Of a stretch of DNA of 64,000 nucleotides, positions 1-10,780 are shown piece after piece. The notes under the pieces were generated by a model, which saw only the letters and a list, made by a program, of their open reading frames with translations, was not told the origin of the DNA and did not search any database. Origin of the DNA: Ceratopteris richardii. Its lineage: Eukaryota > Streptophyta > Polypodiopsida > Polypodiales > Pteridaceae. The position numbers were made by a program, and so were the translations under genes. The stretch spans positions 105,392,147-105,456,146 of the forward strand of contig CM035417.1 in the NCBI GenBank assembly GCA_020310875.1. Reading direction: 5' to 3'. Each line of letters starts with the position of its first letter. Position 1 is the stretch's first letter.

Positions 1-1187
1 ATCGAGGGGGGAATATATGCCTTCTGATTTTAACACATTTCTAACTACACGTGTGATAAAATATCAGTGTACAGTGTCGTATACACCTCAATAAAATGGA
101 GATTTTGAAAGAAAGAACATCTCTCATGGAGATGGTGAGGTGTATGGTCAAAATTCAAGCTTTACTACATAGCTTCTCACTTGAGGCTATTATGTGCGCA
201 ACATATGTACTTAATAGATATCCTACCAAAGCACTCTCGTCTATCACTCCATATGATGCTTGGCATGGTCGTAAGACATGTATTGCTCATCTTTGTCTAT
301 TTTGGTTGTTTAGCATATACATTAGCGTGTGAACAACAATGTAGGAAGTCGGATTACAAAGTAATGAAATGTATTTTTGTTGGATACAGTTTTGAAAGCA
401 AAGCCTATCGTGTATATCATCCATAGAATAAACGCATCTTGCTTAATTGTGATTTTGTTTTTGTGGAAGATGCAATTTAGCCATTACATTCATGTATTAA
501 GGAGACCTCACTTAGCTCCATGGATGTGTATGACACTTTGCTCCCTCTTTTTATCGATAGGTAGACAAGTGCGGGTCCAAATGAGGCAATTTCTCAACCT
601 TTACAGGTTTCACATAATGATGTAGATCATTCCATTTCGGATGCAGATTTACATGATGCACTTGATGAGACGTCTGATATAGAGGAGGCAAAAAAGCCTA
701 AATGGCTAATGCAAACTTTGCGAGATAGCAACTTAAATGCACCTCTGACATATCGTACTTGTTCAGACTCTCATAGTGCTTCTTTTGCTTCGAATTGCTA
801 TCGAATGGTTGCCTCGAGACTTTGTGATGAGAATGATCCTGTTTGTTTTGATGAAGCACAAAATTCAAAAAATTGGATCTCTATTAGGCAATTAGAATAT
901 GATGCTATGATGAAGAATAGTACTTGGTATTTATGTGATTTTCCTCCACGCAAAAAGGCCATTAACACTAAATGGATGCACTTGTAGTTCATCATGGTTG
1001 GAATGTATATCAATTGGACATCAAAACTATATTTTTGAATGGTGACTTACATGAAGAAGTGTATGTAATTTTGCCCCATGGTTTTGTGTAGAAAGGACAT
1101 GAAAACAAAGTGTGGAGGTTGAAAAAGGCATTACATGGTTTGAAGCAAGCACCACGTGCTTGGTATGAAAAGATACATGCCTAACAT
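1..1187 (+). pseudogene. Copia pol remnant: integrase C-terminal half to start of reverse transcriptase
   Basis: Translation shows the integrase end (RGGEYM, then YTPQ, a stop, and NG), the conserved MCATYVLNRYPTKAL stretch, the SLCDEN/FDEAQNS linker, and RT motifs LDIKT.FLNGDLHEEVYV and GLKQAPRAWYEKIHA. Codons are interrupted by stops, for example in the YTPQ*NG motif near 93 and in GFV*KGHEN near 1090. About 40 residues between TKWM (near 975) and HHGWNV (near 1000) are deleted, removing the first RT block. The frame ends at the inversion breakpoint at 1187/1188. It cannot encode a working polymerase. Confidence 0.88.
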
Positions 1188-1955
1188 AATGATAATGCAC
1201 GTCAATGTTCTTTGTGCGAGCATGGAACACAGGATTCATCGCAACTTCCAATGCGCTCTAACTATCAGTGAAGATGGTGGTGGCAGAAGATTGACCAACA
1301 TCCTAATCAACCAAAAGGCATTGGGGCCACACATACACAATACTCACTATGCATGAAGAAAAAATTGCTAGTGGACACACAAAAGGATAAAGTAGTGATC
1401 CCCCCTTGGGATAAAACAATCCAAGTAATCGAGTACCACTCAAGTAGCGAAGATGCGCATAACTACCTACCAATGCTTGACACCTGGGCAATGCATAAAC
1501 CTGCTCATTTGGGAGACAACAAACTAAATATCACACCGAGTTATGCATAAGTAAATCAAGCATCCAACAACCTGCTGATAGAGAACAACATCAAATTCAT
1601 ATCCAACATCATGAAGACTCAATCGTAAACTTGTTTCCATAGAAGTAGCGATTGGTTTGCAATCTCCAAGGCCAAAATGCTGCAATAATGTGCCAATATA
1701 TTTTTTTTGACACAAAGCTATTCTCCCATTAACTTGCATAAATTGAATGCCCAAATAATGATGCAAATGCCCCAAATCTGACACCTCAAAAGAGGCATGC
1801 AAATCAGCCTTAAAATAAAAAATATGCTTCTCATTAAGACCCATGAGAAGCATGTCATCAACGTAGATAACAATGATCAAAATCACATCATTTGCATGCT
1901 TAACATATAAGGTGCTCTCAGTTGGATTGTTCCCAAAACCATGTGCAATCAAGTA
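1188..1955 (-). pseudogene. Inverted RT/RNase H segment of copy A
   Basis: On the minus strand this block encodes YLIAHGFGNNPTESTLYVK, the RT active-site motif YVDD, KYIGTLLQHF and VGCLIYLCITR, then RNase H down to VHYHYVR. Its first codons continue the plus-strand YEKIHA that ends at 1187, and its last codons continue into the plus-strand pol end at 1956. It is therefore a flipped piece of copy A, not a separate insertion. Stops and frame changes lie inside the RNase H part. Confidence 0.88.
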
Positions 1956-2094
1956 GGGGTTCTCTGATTGAGAGATCAATTTGGAATATGTGACCACACA
2001 GGATAACAATGTAGACCTTTTCACAAAGGTTGTCCTTCAAGAGAAGTTTGAAGCTTTCCACAAAGCTTTCGGCTTACTTCCTTTTGTGGATTGA
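1956..2094 (+). pseudogene. Copia pol C-terminus of copy A
   Basis: The plus strand reads FSD, stop, EINLEYV, then VDLFTK, EKFEAFHKAFGLLPFVD and a stop. This is the family's conserved RNase H tail; the copy at 56255-56400 has the equivalent ADLFTKALPR. The following bases to 2122 match the 3' untranslated region of other copies. Confidence 0.88.
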
Positions 2095-2122
2095 TCTCTT
2101 TCCATATAGATTGGCACTTCCA

Positions 2123-4136
2123 TCATATTTTGATTGCATAGTAGCCATCCAATTTTTTGATTTTTTTTCTTCATCCAATGAAACAAGCTCATTCTCATCA
2201 CAAAGACTAGAGGCAGCCATAGCATAGCAATCTGATGCAAAAAAGCACTATGAGAGGTAAATAAGTATGATATGATAAAGATGCATCTAATTTGCTATCT
2301 TGTAGAGTTTCCACTAACCATTTAGGCATAGTTTTTTCCTCCTCTATATCAGACATGTCATCCACAAGTGCATCATGTAAATCTGCATCAGAAATGGAAT
2401 GGTTTGCATCATCATGTGGAATGTGCAAAGGTTGAGAAATCGCCTCATTTGGACCAGCACTAGGCCATCCACTTGTAAAATGAAGCAAAAGGTTTCATAC
2501 ACATCTTTGGAGCTAACTGATGTCTCCTTAGTACATGAAAATAATGGATGAATTGCATCTTCCACAAACACAACATCACGACTCACCAAAATGTGTTTAC
2601 TCTGTGGATGATACAAATGATAGCCTTGCTTTCAAAACTGTACCCAACAAAATAACATTTCACAGCTTTATCATCCAATTTCTTGTGTTGTTGTTCAAGC
2701 ACTAATGCATATGGCAGACAACCAAATACATGTAGATAAGCAACAAATGGCTTGTGACCATGCCAAGCCTCATATGGAGTGATAGACTACAATGCTTTAG
2801 TGGGATACTTGTTAAGTACATATGTTGCACACATAGCAGCCTCAACCTAGAAACTATGTGGTAAAGTCTGATTCTTGACCATACACCTCTGCATCTCCAT
2901 GAGTGACCTGTTCTTCCTTTGTAAAACTCCATTATTTTTTAGGTGTATACAACATTGTACACTGATGTTTTATCCCACGTTCAACTAGAAATGCAAAAAA
3001 ATGAAAAGACATATATCCCCCCCCCCCTCCCCCCACGATCAGAATGGAGGGTGCCTATTTTACATGTTCATAGATTTTCAACCTAAACCAAAAATTGTTT
3101 GAAGCATATAAACACTTCGGACTTTGTTTTTGAATGGATATACCCATGCATGCCTAGAAGAATCATCAATGAAAGTCACAAAGTAAATGTATTTCCCAAA
3201 AAAATGTGTTTGCATAGGACCACAAACATCATTGTGAACAAGATTTAATTTTTGAGATACTGAACCATCTTTTGGGAAGGAGAAACGTTGCATTTTTTCC
3301 AAAATACAACCTTTATAGACACGTTTACCAAGCGCCTCAAGTTTGGGCAGAGAGGATACCATTTTAGATTCAGCATGCATAACAAAGCAACAAAATTCAG
3401 ATGACCAAAGTGTGCATGTTAGAGCTTTGCATCTGACATAGCTTGAGAATCTTGAACTGCATATGTTGAATCATTCATAGATTTTGCAGATGGGGTTATA
3501 CATCCCATGACATAAAAGGCCAGAAGTAATAATGTTGTCACCGTCTGACATATCATGAACTATACATCTATCATCATCAAATTTCACAACCAAGCTGATC
3601 TTGCCTAATGTTGAAACTAATAACATATTTTTCTTGATCCTGAGCACAAATAAAGCATCCGAAAATGTAAAGGAACTACCATCGGCCATAGTAAGAATGA
3701 TCTTACCAACTCCCATGATAGGATAAGAAAAGTTGTTGGCACATGTGACAGTATTCCCTGTAGGCAAGTGAAGAAACTATGATGCGACTCGCAAAGTAAT
3801 ATGTTTGGTTGCCCTACTATCAAAGTACCAAACATGTGAGTCTATTGCAGACATACACTCTTCATGAGAAGATGGGTCATAATTGCAAAGAGTAGTAAAT
3901 GCCCATTCTTCGTTCTGCACAAGATTTGCAGACTCTGATTTGGGTGTAGAGGCCTCTGCAACAACCATTCTAGCCTCTTTTTTCTTTGCCTCTTTTGCAG
4001 CCAGTTTTGGACAACTCTTTATGACATGATCATTTCCTTTACAACATTTGCAAAACAATTTTTGCTTTTCTGTTTTCTTCTTGTCTTTGTCATCCTTTCT
4101 TTGATTGTGCAGAAGTAGCAGATTTTTACTTACTAG
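2123..4136 (-). pseudogene. Copia gag-pol remnant of copy B: zinc knuckle, protease, integrase, RT start
   Basis: Reading leftward on the minus strand from 4136: a lysine-rich stretch, the zinc knuckle CKCCKGNDHVIKSC (near 4055), the protease-region WYFDS motif with a changed following residue (near 3830), the gag-pre-integrase region, the integrase core with LVHNDVCGPMQT and [14 protein letters not shown] (near 3200), a cytosine-expanded DRGGEY region (3017-3035), VLNRYPTKA-like sequence near 2850, and the KWLVETLQDSKLDA linker near 2300. Many stops and frame changes make it non-functional. It ends at ACTAG (4132-4136), the insertion site of the nested element. Confidence 0.85.
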
Positions 4137-4812
4137 TGTTGGAGAATTCCTCTCCTATGCATAACAGAAAGTGTAGAAGACCTTCCCAAGATCAAGACTT
4201 TTACCTACAGCTAAAGCTTAGGGTGAAAATTTGTATCAATTGAAGAAGAAAATGAGCTTGAGGCTTTGATAACAAGCTCTTTGATACTCATACTAGACAC
4301 TAATGGATTTCAAATGAGCTATCAAACACTCAATTTGGAGTAGTTTTGGTTTGGCAAATCTTTGCTTCAAAACAGGCTGTCTGTCCACTCAGTTATGCTA
4401 AAAACTGGGCTTCACTAAAAACTTAATAACTCGTAGAACATGATGAATTTGAAAAATGTCTTTTGGAAAAAGCAAGTACATAAGATAAGATCTCCAAGGA
4501 ATATTTAAACTCTCAAAATGGATAAATACATTGAGAGATATGACTCTCATAATCAGGCTATACCCAAAAATGGTGAGCGGCTGGACATAGTTTATGAGCT
4601 CTAATGATGACTTCGTGAGCTCTTCTCCATAACTCCTCCACAACTTTGAGCAGCCACTCTTCACATTCGGTTTAGTTTTTGGATTGATTCTCTTTTGGCC
4701 TCCACTACTTGCTGAAGTAAATGCTTCTATTTTTTATTTTTGTATTTTCCTTCTATTTGAAGAAAATCCTTTTTGCGAAATATATACAACCTTGCTTCTT
4801 TATTTTTTAACA
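4137..4812 (-). repeat. 3' LTR of element C (676 bp) with adjacent polypurine tract
   Basis: On the plus strand it begins TGTTGGAGAATTCC and ends TTTTTTAACA, giving TG...CA ends. It is followed by CTCCCCCTCAAGCTC (4813-4827), whose complement is a polypurine tract ending in GAGGGGGAG. Its two ends match the right LTR, but the middle (about 4250-4595) is unrelated to, and about 265 bp longer than, the matching part of that LTR. Confidence 0.85.
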
Positions 4813-4829
4813 CTCCCCCTCAAGCTCAC

Positions 4830-7800
4830 ATGTGCGTTTGCACCTTCAGTCATATCCTGTAAATTGATTATATCCTTGAACCTCTTTAGTTTAGAAGCAT
4901 CTAAGGACTTTGTAAACATGTCTGCAACCTGATCATTTAATTCTAATGAACTTTATATCCACATCTTTGCTCAAAACTTTTTCTCAAATATAATGATAAT
5001 GCACTTATATGTGCTTACTTCATGCATGAAACATTGGATTGTTTGTCAAGTGAATGCTTGACATGTTGTCACCATAAATTGGAATGGTATCTACCTGCAC
5101 ATCAAGATCAATCAAGAGCTTCTTAATCCACATAGCTTCACAAGTTGCAAAGTCTAATCCTCTATATTCAGCTTCTGTAGATGATAATGTAACATTAGGT
5201 TGCTTCTTCGAGCTCCATGTGATAGGTTTGCTACCTATCATGAATGCATAACCTGAAGTGGATCTTTTGTCTTCCTTCGAACCATCCCAATCAGCATCAC
5301 TAAAGCCCTTCACTTGTAATTCTTCATCATATCTATAAAACAAAGCATGATTGATTGTGTGCTTCACATATCTTAGCACTTGTTTGGCTGAATTTAAATG
5401 TTCACTTGTTGGAGTTTGCATAAATTTGAGAAAGAGCTCCAACAATATAACATAAATCTGGTCTTGTGATCGTAGCATAGATCAATGAACCTATAATACT
5501 CTTGTATGTAGTTACATCATGTAGCTTCTCTCCATCATTTGAACCTAGCTTCACATTTGTGTCCATAGGTTGAGTGAGTGGTTTGCATTCACTCATTCCA
5601 AATCTGAAAAGAACATCCAACAGATACCTTCTTTGCATCAAGTAGATGCCATCTTTCCCATAGACTACCTCAATGCCTAAAAAATATTTGAGCTCACCAA
5701 GGTCTGAAATTTTAAACTCCTTACCAAGTTTTCTTTTTATCTTGTATTCCTGCAACATTACTTCTTGTTATGATGAGATCATCAAACATATATGCATATG
5801 TATACATGCTTGCCATCCTCTTTCTTCATGTAGACAGAAGGATCTGCACTACTTGGACTCTACCCTGACCTTGTGAGGTACTCAACAAATCTTTGGTTCC
5901 CAGCACGTGGTGCTTGCTTCAGCCCATACAAAGCTTTTTTCAATCTGCAAACAAAATCTGGATGCTTTTTATCTTCAAATCCAATCGGTTGACTCATGTA
6001 TATCTCTTCTTGAAGTTCTCCATTGAGAAAAGCATTTTTTATGTCAAGTTGGTATAATGGCCATCTCCTTGCTGCACTCACTGCAATCAAGGTTCTAATT
6101 GTTCCCATCTTTGCAACTAGGCTGAAAGTATCTTCATAGTCAATGCCATGAGTCTGCTCGAATCCTTTTGCTACTACTCTAGCTTTATGCCTAGCTAGAG
6201 AACCATCAGCATTTCTCTTTATTTTAAACACCCATTTATTTGGAACAATCTTCATACCTTCAACCTTTGGAACTAGCTCCCATGTGTGATTTTCCTTGAG
6301 AGATTTTATCCCTTGTTGCATAGCTTGCTTCCATTCTTTTTGTGTACATGCTTCTTCATATGCATCTGGTTCTTTATCTTTGACCACCTGTGTCATATAT
6401 GCAAAATGCTTTGCAATAAAACTATCGTAGCTCAGCGTTTGAATTGGATACCTTGCTCTTGAAGACATACTTACATTTCTTTTTGAATATTGATTCTTCA
6501 ACCAGTCCAACTTTACCTTTGGTGTAATCATCTCCTCATACTCTTCTTCCCTCGCATTTCAATCACTATTTTGGACAACACTTTCAGCTTCAAATCTTTC
6601 ATAACCTAATGTTGGTGATGAGGAATGACTCCTTAGTCTCCCCTCCCATGTTGAGCTTTTTGTGATGTAGAAGCTTCTCGCCTTGACATTTGAATGCTTG
6701 TTTGCTGAAATTCTTCTTGGATAGCACCTCCATCATCTTCACAATCTTCTTCAAGAATCTTCTCTTTCCCTTTGTCTCCAAATCATGGCCTTAGCTCATC
6801 AAATACCACATCTTGTGAGACTCATAGCTCCTTTGTCACCGAATTGTAGCACCTATATCCTTTTTGCTCCAATGAATATCTAATGAAAATACATTTTTGT
6901 GACTTTGGCTCCATCTTTGTCCTTAGTTCTTGAGGAATGTGAACAGAACACACACATCCAAAAACTTTGAGATGTGTAAGGTCAGGTTTCTTACCAGAAT
7001 AAACCTCCTTGGGAGTTAAATTATGCACTCCAGCTATTGTGCACTTGTTCATCAAATAAACAGCCGTACTAGCTACTTCAACCCAATAGTTTAGTGGAAC
7101 CTTCATCTCGTTGAGCATACATCTTGCAACTTATGTGATATGTCTATTTTTCCTTTCAGCAATTCCATTTTGTTGAGGCGTGAACCTACATATAAATTGT
7201 CATTTGATGCCATTTTCATAAAGAAAATATGAAAATTCTTTGGAGAAATATTCTCCTCCTCCATCAGACCTCAAGGTCTTTATGTATCGTCCTGTTTCCT
7301 TTTCTACCTATGCTTTAAATCTCTTGAACATAGAGAACACATTTGATTTTTGTTTTATGCAGAACATCCATACTTTTCTTGAATGATCATCAATAAGTGA
7401 CAAAATATCTATTACCAACAATCAATGGTTGTTGTGATGGTCCCCATACATTCGTGTGTATCAAGTCAAGGACATTCCTTGCCACATCGTTTCTCTTCTT
7501 GAATGGTTGTCCAGTTTGCTTTCCTAGTTGGCATGCTTCACAAAAATCATATAGTCCAACATCATTGAGTCTTGGAAGATCCCTTACCATTCGTCCTTGA
7601 GCTTGAAAATGTTGATATGCCCAAACCTTTTGTGCCACAAATCAATTTCAGCAATCCTCTTGTTTCCAAACTGAATATACATCACCTTTCCATGTGGTTG
7701 TTGAATGCCCAAAGTGAACATCCTAACTTCTTTCCTTGCTTGAGCAATGACTTTGAATCCTTCTTTTGGATTCTTTATAAAATAACCTTTTTCATTGAAG

Positions 7801-9054
7801 ATAACATGATATCCTTTCTCTACCATTTGTCCCATTGAAATCAAATTCTTTGCAATAGTAGGAACATGAAGAACATTAGTCAATACCTTCTTGTCGCCAA
7901 GCTTGATTTCTCCAACATGCTTAATTGTGCTTTGAGTTTCATTTAACCGGTTTCCACACATCCTTTTCCACTTAGAGCTTGTAGATTTGTGAATGAATCC
8001 CCTTGACATGTCATATGATTGCTACAACCTGAATCTATAAACCATTTTTGGTCATCACTTCTAAGGTTTTTTTTACTCATGCTTCATGGCAAGCATGGTT
8101 TCCTTGTCTCCTTCACTTGATGTATTTGCATAGTTATTTTGGCTCCTTCGGTTGCCTCCATTCAGCCTTACATTCTTTTGTCAACAATCATTTGCATAAT
8201 GTCCTACTTTACCACAATGATAACATAGTATACCTTTATGAGAACAATATGAACCTCGACCTCTTCCTCTATTTCTTTCTCGATCTCTTTGTGTTGTCAT
8301 TTGAGTTGTCCTTGTTGTCCTCGGAGTTGTGTTGGCTGGAATTTGTGTTGTTGTAGCTTCTTCCTCTTCCTCTTGAGCCTCCCCTTGAGTTCCTTCCTCT
8401 ACCTTGACCTGCATATAACATTGGGTTATGGTTGTCCTTACCTTTATTGCTTTTTCCTTGTCGAGAAGCCTCTTCACCCACAAGATTTGGTATAATCCCC
8501 TCGAACATTGGGAGAGGATCTCTATAAAGAATTTTTGTGATGAGGGACTTCCACTTTTCTTCACCCTGCAAGCCATTGAGGGTTGTTTGGACGATGTCTT
8601 CCTCTTCTATCTTGTATCCAACTGATGCTAGCTGATCTCGAAGCTCCTTAATCTTCAATGTATACTCACTAATGCTTTGGCTTGAGCTTTTCTTCATGTT
8701 GTTGAGCTCGTTCTTGAGTTGCATCTTCTAAGACCTTTTTGAGGTAGCATACACCTTCTCCAATGCTTCCCAAACTTCCTTGGCTATCTATAGGCTTTCC
8801 ACATGACCAATAATAGTGTTAGAAATAACTTGTGAAACGAGGAACATCACCCTTCGATTCCTCTCTTCCCAATCAGCAAATTTTCTCCTTTGTGCTGGAG
8901 TAATGTTGGGATCTTGAATGTCCACTAGTTGTGGATCATCTTCAGAAACTAGACTCCATAAACCTTTACCTTTAAGGTAATTTTTCATTCTATACCTCCA
9001 AGACTAAAAATCATCTTTATCCAACTTCTCAACTTTTTGTCCTAAATCAGCCAT
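4830..9054 (-). pseudogene. Gag-pol of Family-2 Copia element C (degenerate)
   Basis: The minus strand from a likely start near 9054 encodes a short gag (MADLGQKVEKL, then LKGKGLWSLV), a basic RGRG region and CCHC knuckle CYHCGKVGHYANDC (near 8200), protease WFIDSGCSNHMT (near 8030), gag-pre-integrase WHKRFGHIN, integrase pieces (7390-7640 and 6822-7118), RT with RARVVAKGF and LDIKNAFLNGEL (5860-6531), RT C-terminus FLGIEVVY (5402-5758) and RNase H DADWDGSKEDKRSTSGYAF (5020-5478). The RT active site is lost to an extra T that turns YVDD into YV followed by stops near 5780. Several further frameshifts and stops are present, so it is dead, but all domains can be recognised. Confidence 0.87.
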
Positions 9055-9202
9055 TGAAGACTTCCAAGTTTGAAGTTTACCTCACATATGTTGTGGTGCT
9101 CTTTCTTGTCTTTATGAAGCTCCCCCTTGATTTTTAGCTTCTCCTTTGCTTTACTTCAGTTCCAATGCTTTGCCTCTTCAAACTTTAATCCTCTGTTATT
9201 GA

Positions 9203-9214
9203 GCTCTAATACCA
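9203..9214 (-). other. Primer binding site of element C (initiator tRNA-Met)
   Basis: The minus strand reads TGGTATTAGAGC, two bases inside the 5' LTR. It differs by one base from the TGGTATCAGAGC site usual in plant Copia elements. Confidence 0.85.
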
Positions 9215-9216
9215 AT

Positions 9217-9606
9217 TGTTGGAGAATTCCTCTCCTATGCGCAGTGGAAAGTGTAGAAGACCTTCTTAGGATCAGGACTTTTACCTACAGCTGAACATTA
9301 GAATGAAAACTGGTATCAACTAAAGAAGGCAAAAAGGAGACTTCAACGCCTTCTTCCTTTGTACTTGAGTGTTCTCCCTTGCCTTTTTTGTAGCCAAGTG
9401 ACCACGAGCTCTAATGATGACTTTGTGAGCTCTTCTCCATAACTCCTCCACAACTTTGAGCAGCCACTCTTCACGTTCAGTTCAGTTTTTGGATTGATTC
9501 TCTTTTGGCCTCCACTACTTGCTAAAGTAAATGCTTCCATTTTTCATTTTTGTATTTTCCTTCTATTTGAAGAAAATCCTTTTTGCGAAATATATACGGC
9601 CTTGCT
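9217..9606 (-). repeat. 5' LTR of element C, outer end truncated
   Basis: It begins TGTTGGAGAATTCC like the left LTR and matches it for about 110 bp and again over the last 200 bp, up to CCTTGCT. There it passes directly into Family-1 gag sequence. The roughly 15 bp ending TTAACA are missing. The middle 80 bp (about 9325-9405) do not match the left LTR. Confidence 0.8.
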
Positions 9607-10247
9607 ATTCCTAGAACAGAACAGAGAGTAACTCCTCAAATATTAAGGCATTTGGATTGCCTTTCATCATAAATCCAAGAGTAGAAGTAAAACTATGATA
9701 TAAATATAGAAGACCATTCAGAACAGTCTACACCAGTGAACTGTCTGGAAAGACTTCATCAGTAGAAATCAATTGCTCCTTCGAATCCTTGATCTTTTCA
9801 AAAAACTGTCCATGGAATCTCCTTCATTCATATGCTCAATCTCCAACAGTTTTGGGAGGTAAGCAACACGAGCCTCATTCCTTGCCTGGTATAAAGTGAT
9901 AAGTGTATCCCAAGCATCCTTTGTTATTTTGCAAGAGTGAATATGAAGAATTATGACACGTTCAATACATGTACCTGAGCATCTCTGCCATCCCAACAAA
10001 GTTGCTCTGCAGTAGGTTCAACAGGAACTGCAGCACGAACAGGAACCTGAAGAACATCATCTTCGACACCATCCACATGACCTTCAGTAATTGTATTTGC
10101 AAATGTAGTAGGACATTTTTCAACACCCTTCACAATATTCCACAGTCCTTTTACGATCAACACATGGCACATCATAGATGCCCATAATGGGTAATTGGCA
10201 CCATCCAACTTATCCTCAACATCCAGCATGCTTTCAACCAAGGCCAC
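9607..10247 (-). pseudogene. Gag N-terminal part of copy B
   Basis: Minus-strand gag starts with MALVESMLDVEDKLDGANYP at 10247 and includes VLIVKGLWNIVKG, the usual Copia gag head. It continues through HSCKITKDAWDTLITLYQAR and MNEGDSMDSFL to a break at 9607, where element C intervenes. The reading frame changes around 9960 and near 9780. It lines up with gag in the copies at 59771-60312 and 38224-38873. Confidence 0.83.
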
Positions 10248-10581
10248 TGATTAAAATACTTTGATGCACAAAAATGATTGTATCTCAAAAAGTTGAACAA
10301 AACTACCCTGTCAAGTTTTGTTAAACCTGTAGCACACTTCGAGGAGCTTATATTGGCGAACCAAAACCTGTATATATATTTGACACAAAAAGACAAATTT
10401 TCTTTCACAAGCGTTACGACAATGCGTTCGGAGGTTGAAACGAGCTCAAATCATGATTTTGACATGACAAAGCGAAGTGGTTTTGAACTCTTAATTGCCC
10501 TAAGTATGCTCACCAATTTTGTGCAATTCTGAGATTGTGATCGGAGGGGTATTGATGACGCCCTAGATGAAGCGGCGACTT

Positions 10582-10593
10582 GCTCTGATACCA
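10582..10593 (-). other. Primer binding site of copy B (initiator tRNA-Met)
   Basis: The minus strand reads TGGTATCAGAGC, the standard plant Copia primer site, two bases from the LTR edge at 10596. Confidence 0.9.
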
Positions 10594-10595
10594 AT

Positions 10596-10780
10596 TGTTG
10601 GAGTTTGAGGTCTATGAAAGCATGCGAACAACACAAGGAAGAAGAAGCTTGAAGCACACAACACACAATACTGAATGTATTACCAAGAGAATGAACAAAG
10701 ATAAGTAACCCATTAGGGTTATAGGTATATAAAAAGTGGGGGGAAAAAACCTCCTAAAGAGGGAAAAAAGTGCCACTAGG
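10596..10780 (-). repeat. 5' LTR of copy B (Family-1 type), distal end missing
   Basis: It begins TGTTGGAGTTTGAGG and matches the Family-1 LTRs at 34403, 39223, 52435, 53363 and 55950 up to AAAAAGTGCC. The last 50 or so bases (GTGTTCACACACATCACTAC to ATCAACA) are absent, so the transposon boundary has been lost by deletion. Confidence 0.83.

Larger units (their letters stand above)
1..2122 (+). mobile_element. Family-1 Ty1/Copia copy A, 5'-truncated by window edge, with internal inversion
   Basis: This plus-strand Copia remnant enters the window inside integrase and runs through reverse transcriptase and RNase H to the pol stop at 2094 and about 28 bp of 3' untranslated sequence. Order and content match the better-preserved minus-strand copy at 55950-60312. 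Segment 1188-1955 is in the opposite orientation but fits exactly between its flanks when flipped. The element stops at 2122/2123, where a minus-strand copy of the same family begins, so its 3' LTR is missing. Stops and deletions show it is dead. Confidence 0.9.
4137..9606 (-). mobile_element. Family-2 Ty1/Copia element C nested in copy B
   Basis: This element has its own LTR type (TGTTGGAGAATTCC on the plus strand), different from Family 1. The left (3') LTR is complete and followed by a purine tract. The right (5') LTR is preceded by a tRNA-Met primer site but truncated at its outer end. Internally the minus strand encodes gag with a CCHC knuckle, protease, integrase, RT and RNase H in Copia order. 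The left flank is ACTAG; the right copy of this target duplication is lost in the deletion that also removed part of copy B. Confidence 0.88.
2123..10780 (-). mobile_element. Family-1 Copia copy B, split by nested element C
   Basis: The left part (2123-4136) runs from the start of RT back through integrase and protease into the gag zinc knuckle. The right part (9607-10780) continues with the rest of gag, the gag start, the primer site and a 5' LTR. The two halves are separated by the Family-2 element at 4137-9606. About 90 bp of gag present in intact copies (the equivalent of about 59750-59838) is missing at the right joint, along with the outer end of the nested LTR. RNase H and the 3' LTR are absent at the left end, where the copy meets copy A head-on. 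Confidence 0.82.

Noticed and set aside
10582..10593. GCTCTGATACCA as part of a tRNA gene
   Set aside because: It is the 12-base primer site next to an LTR; no tRNA cloverleaf surrounds it.
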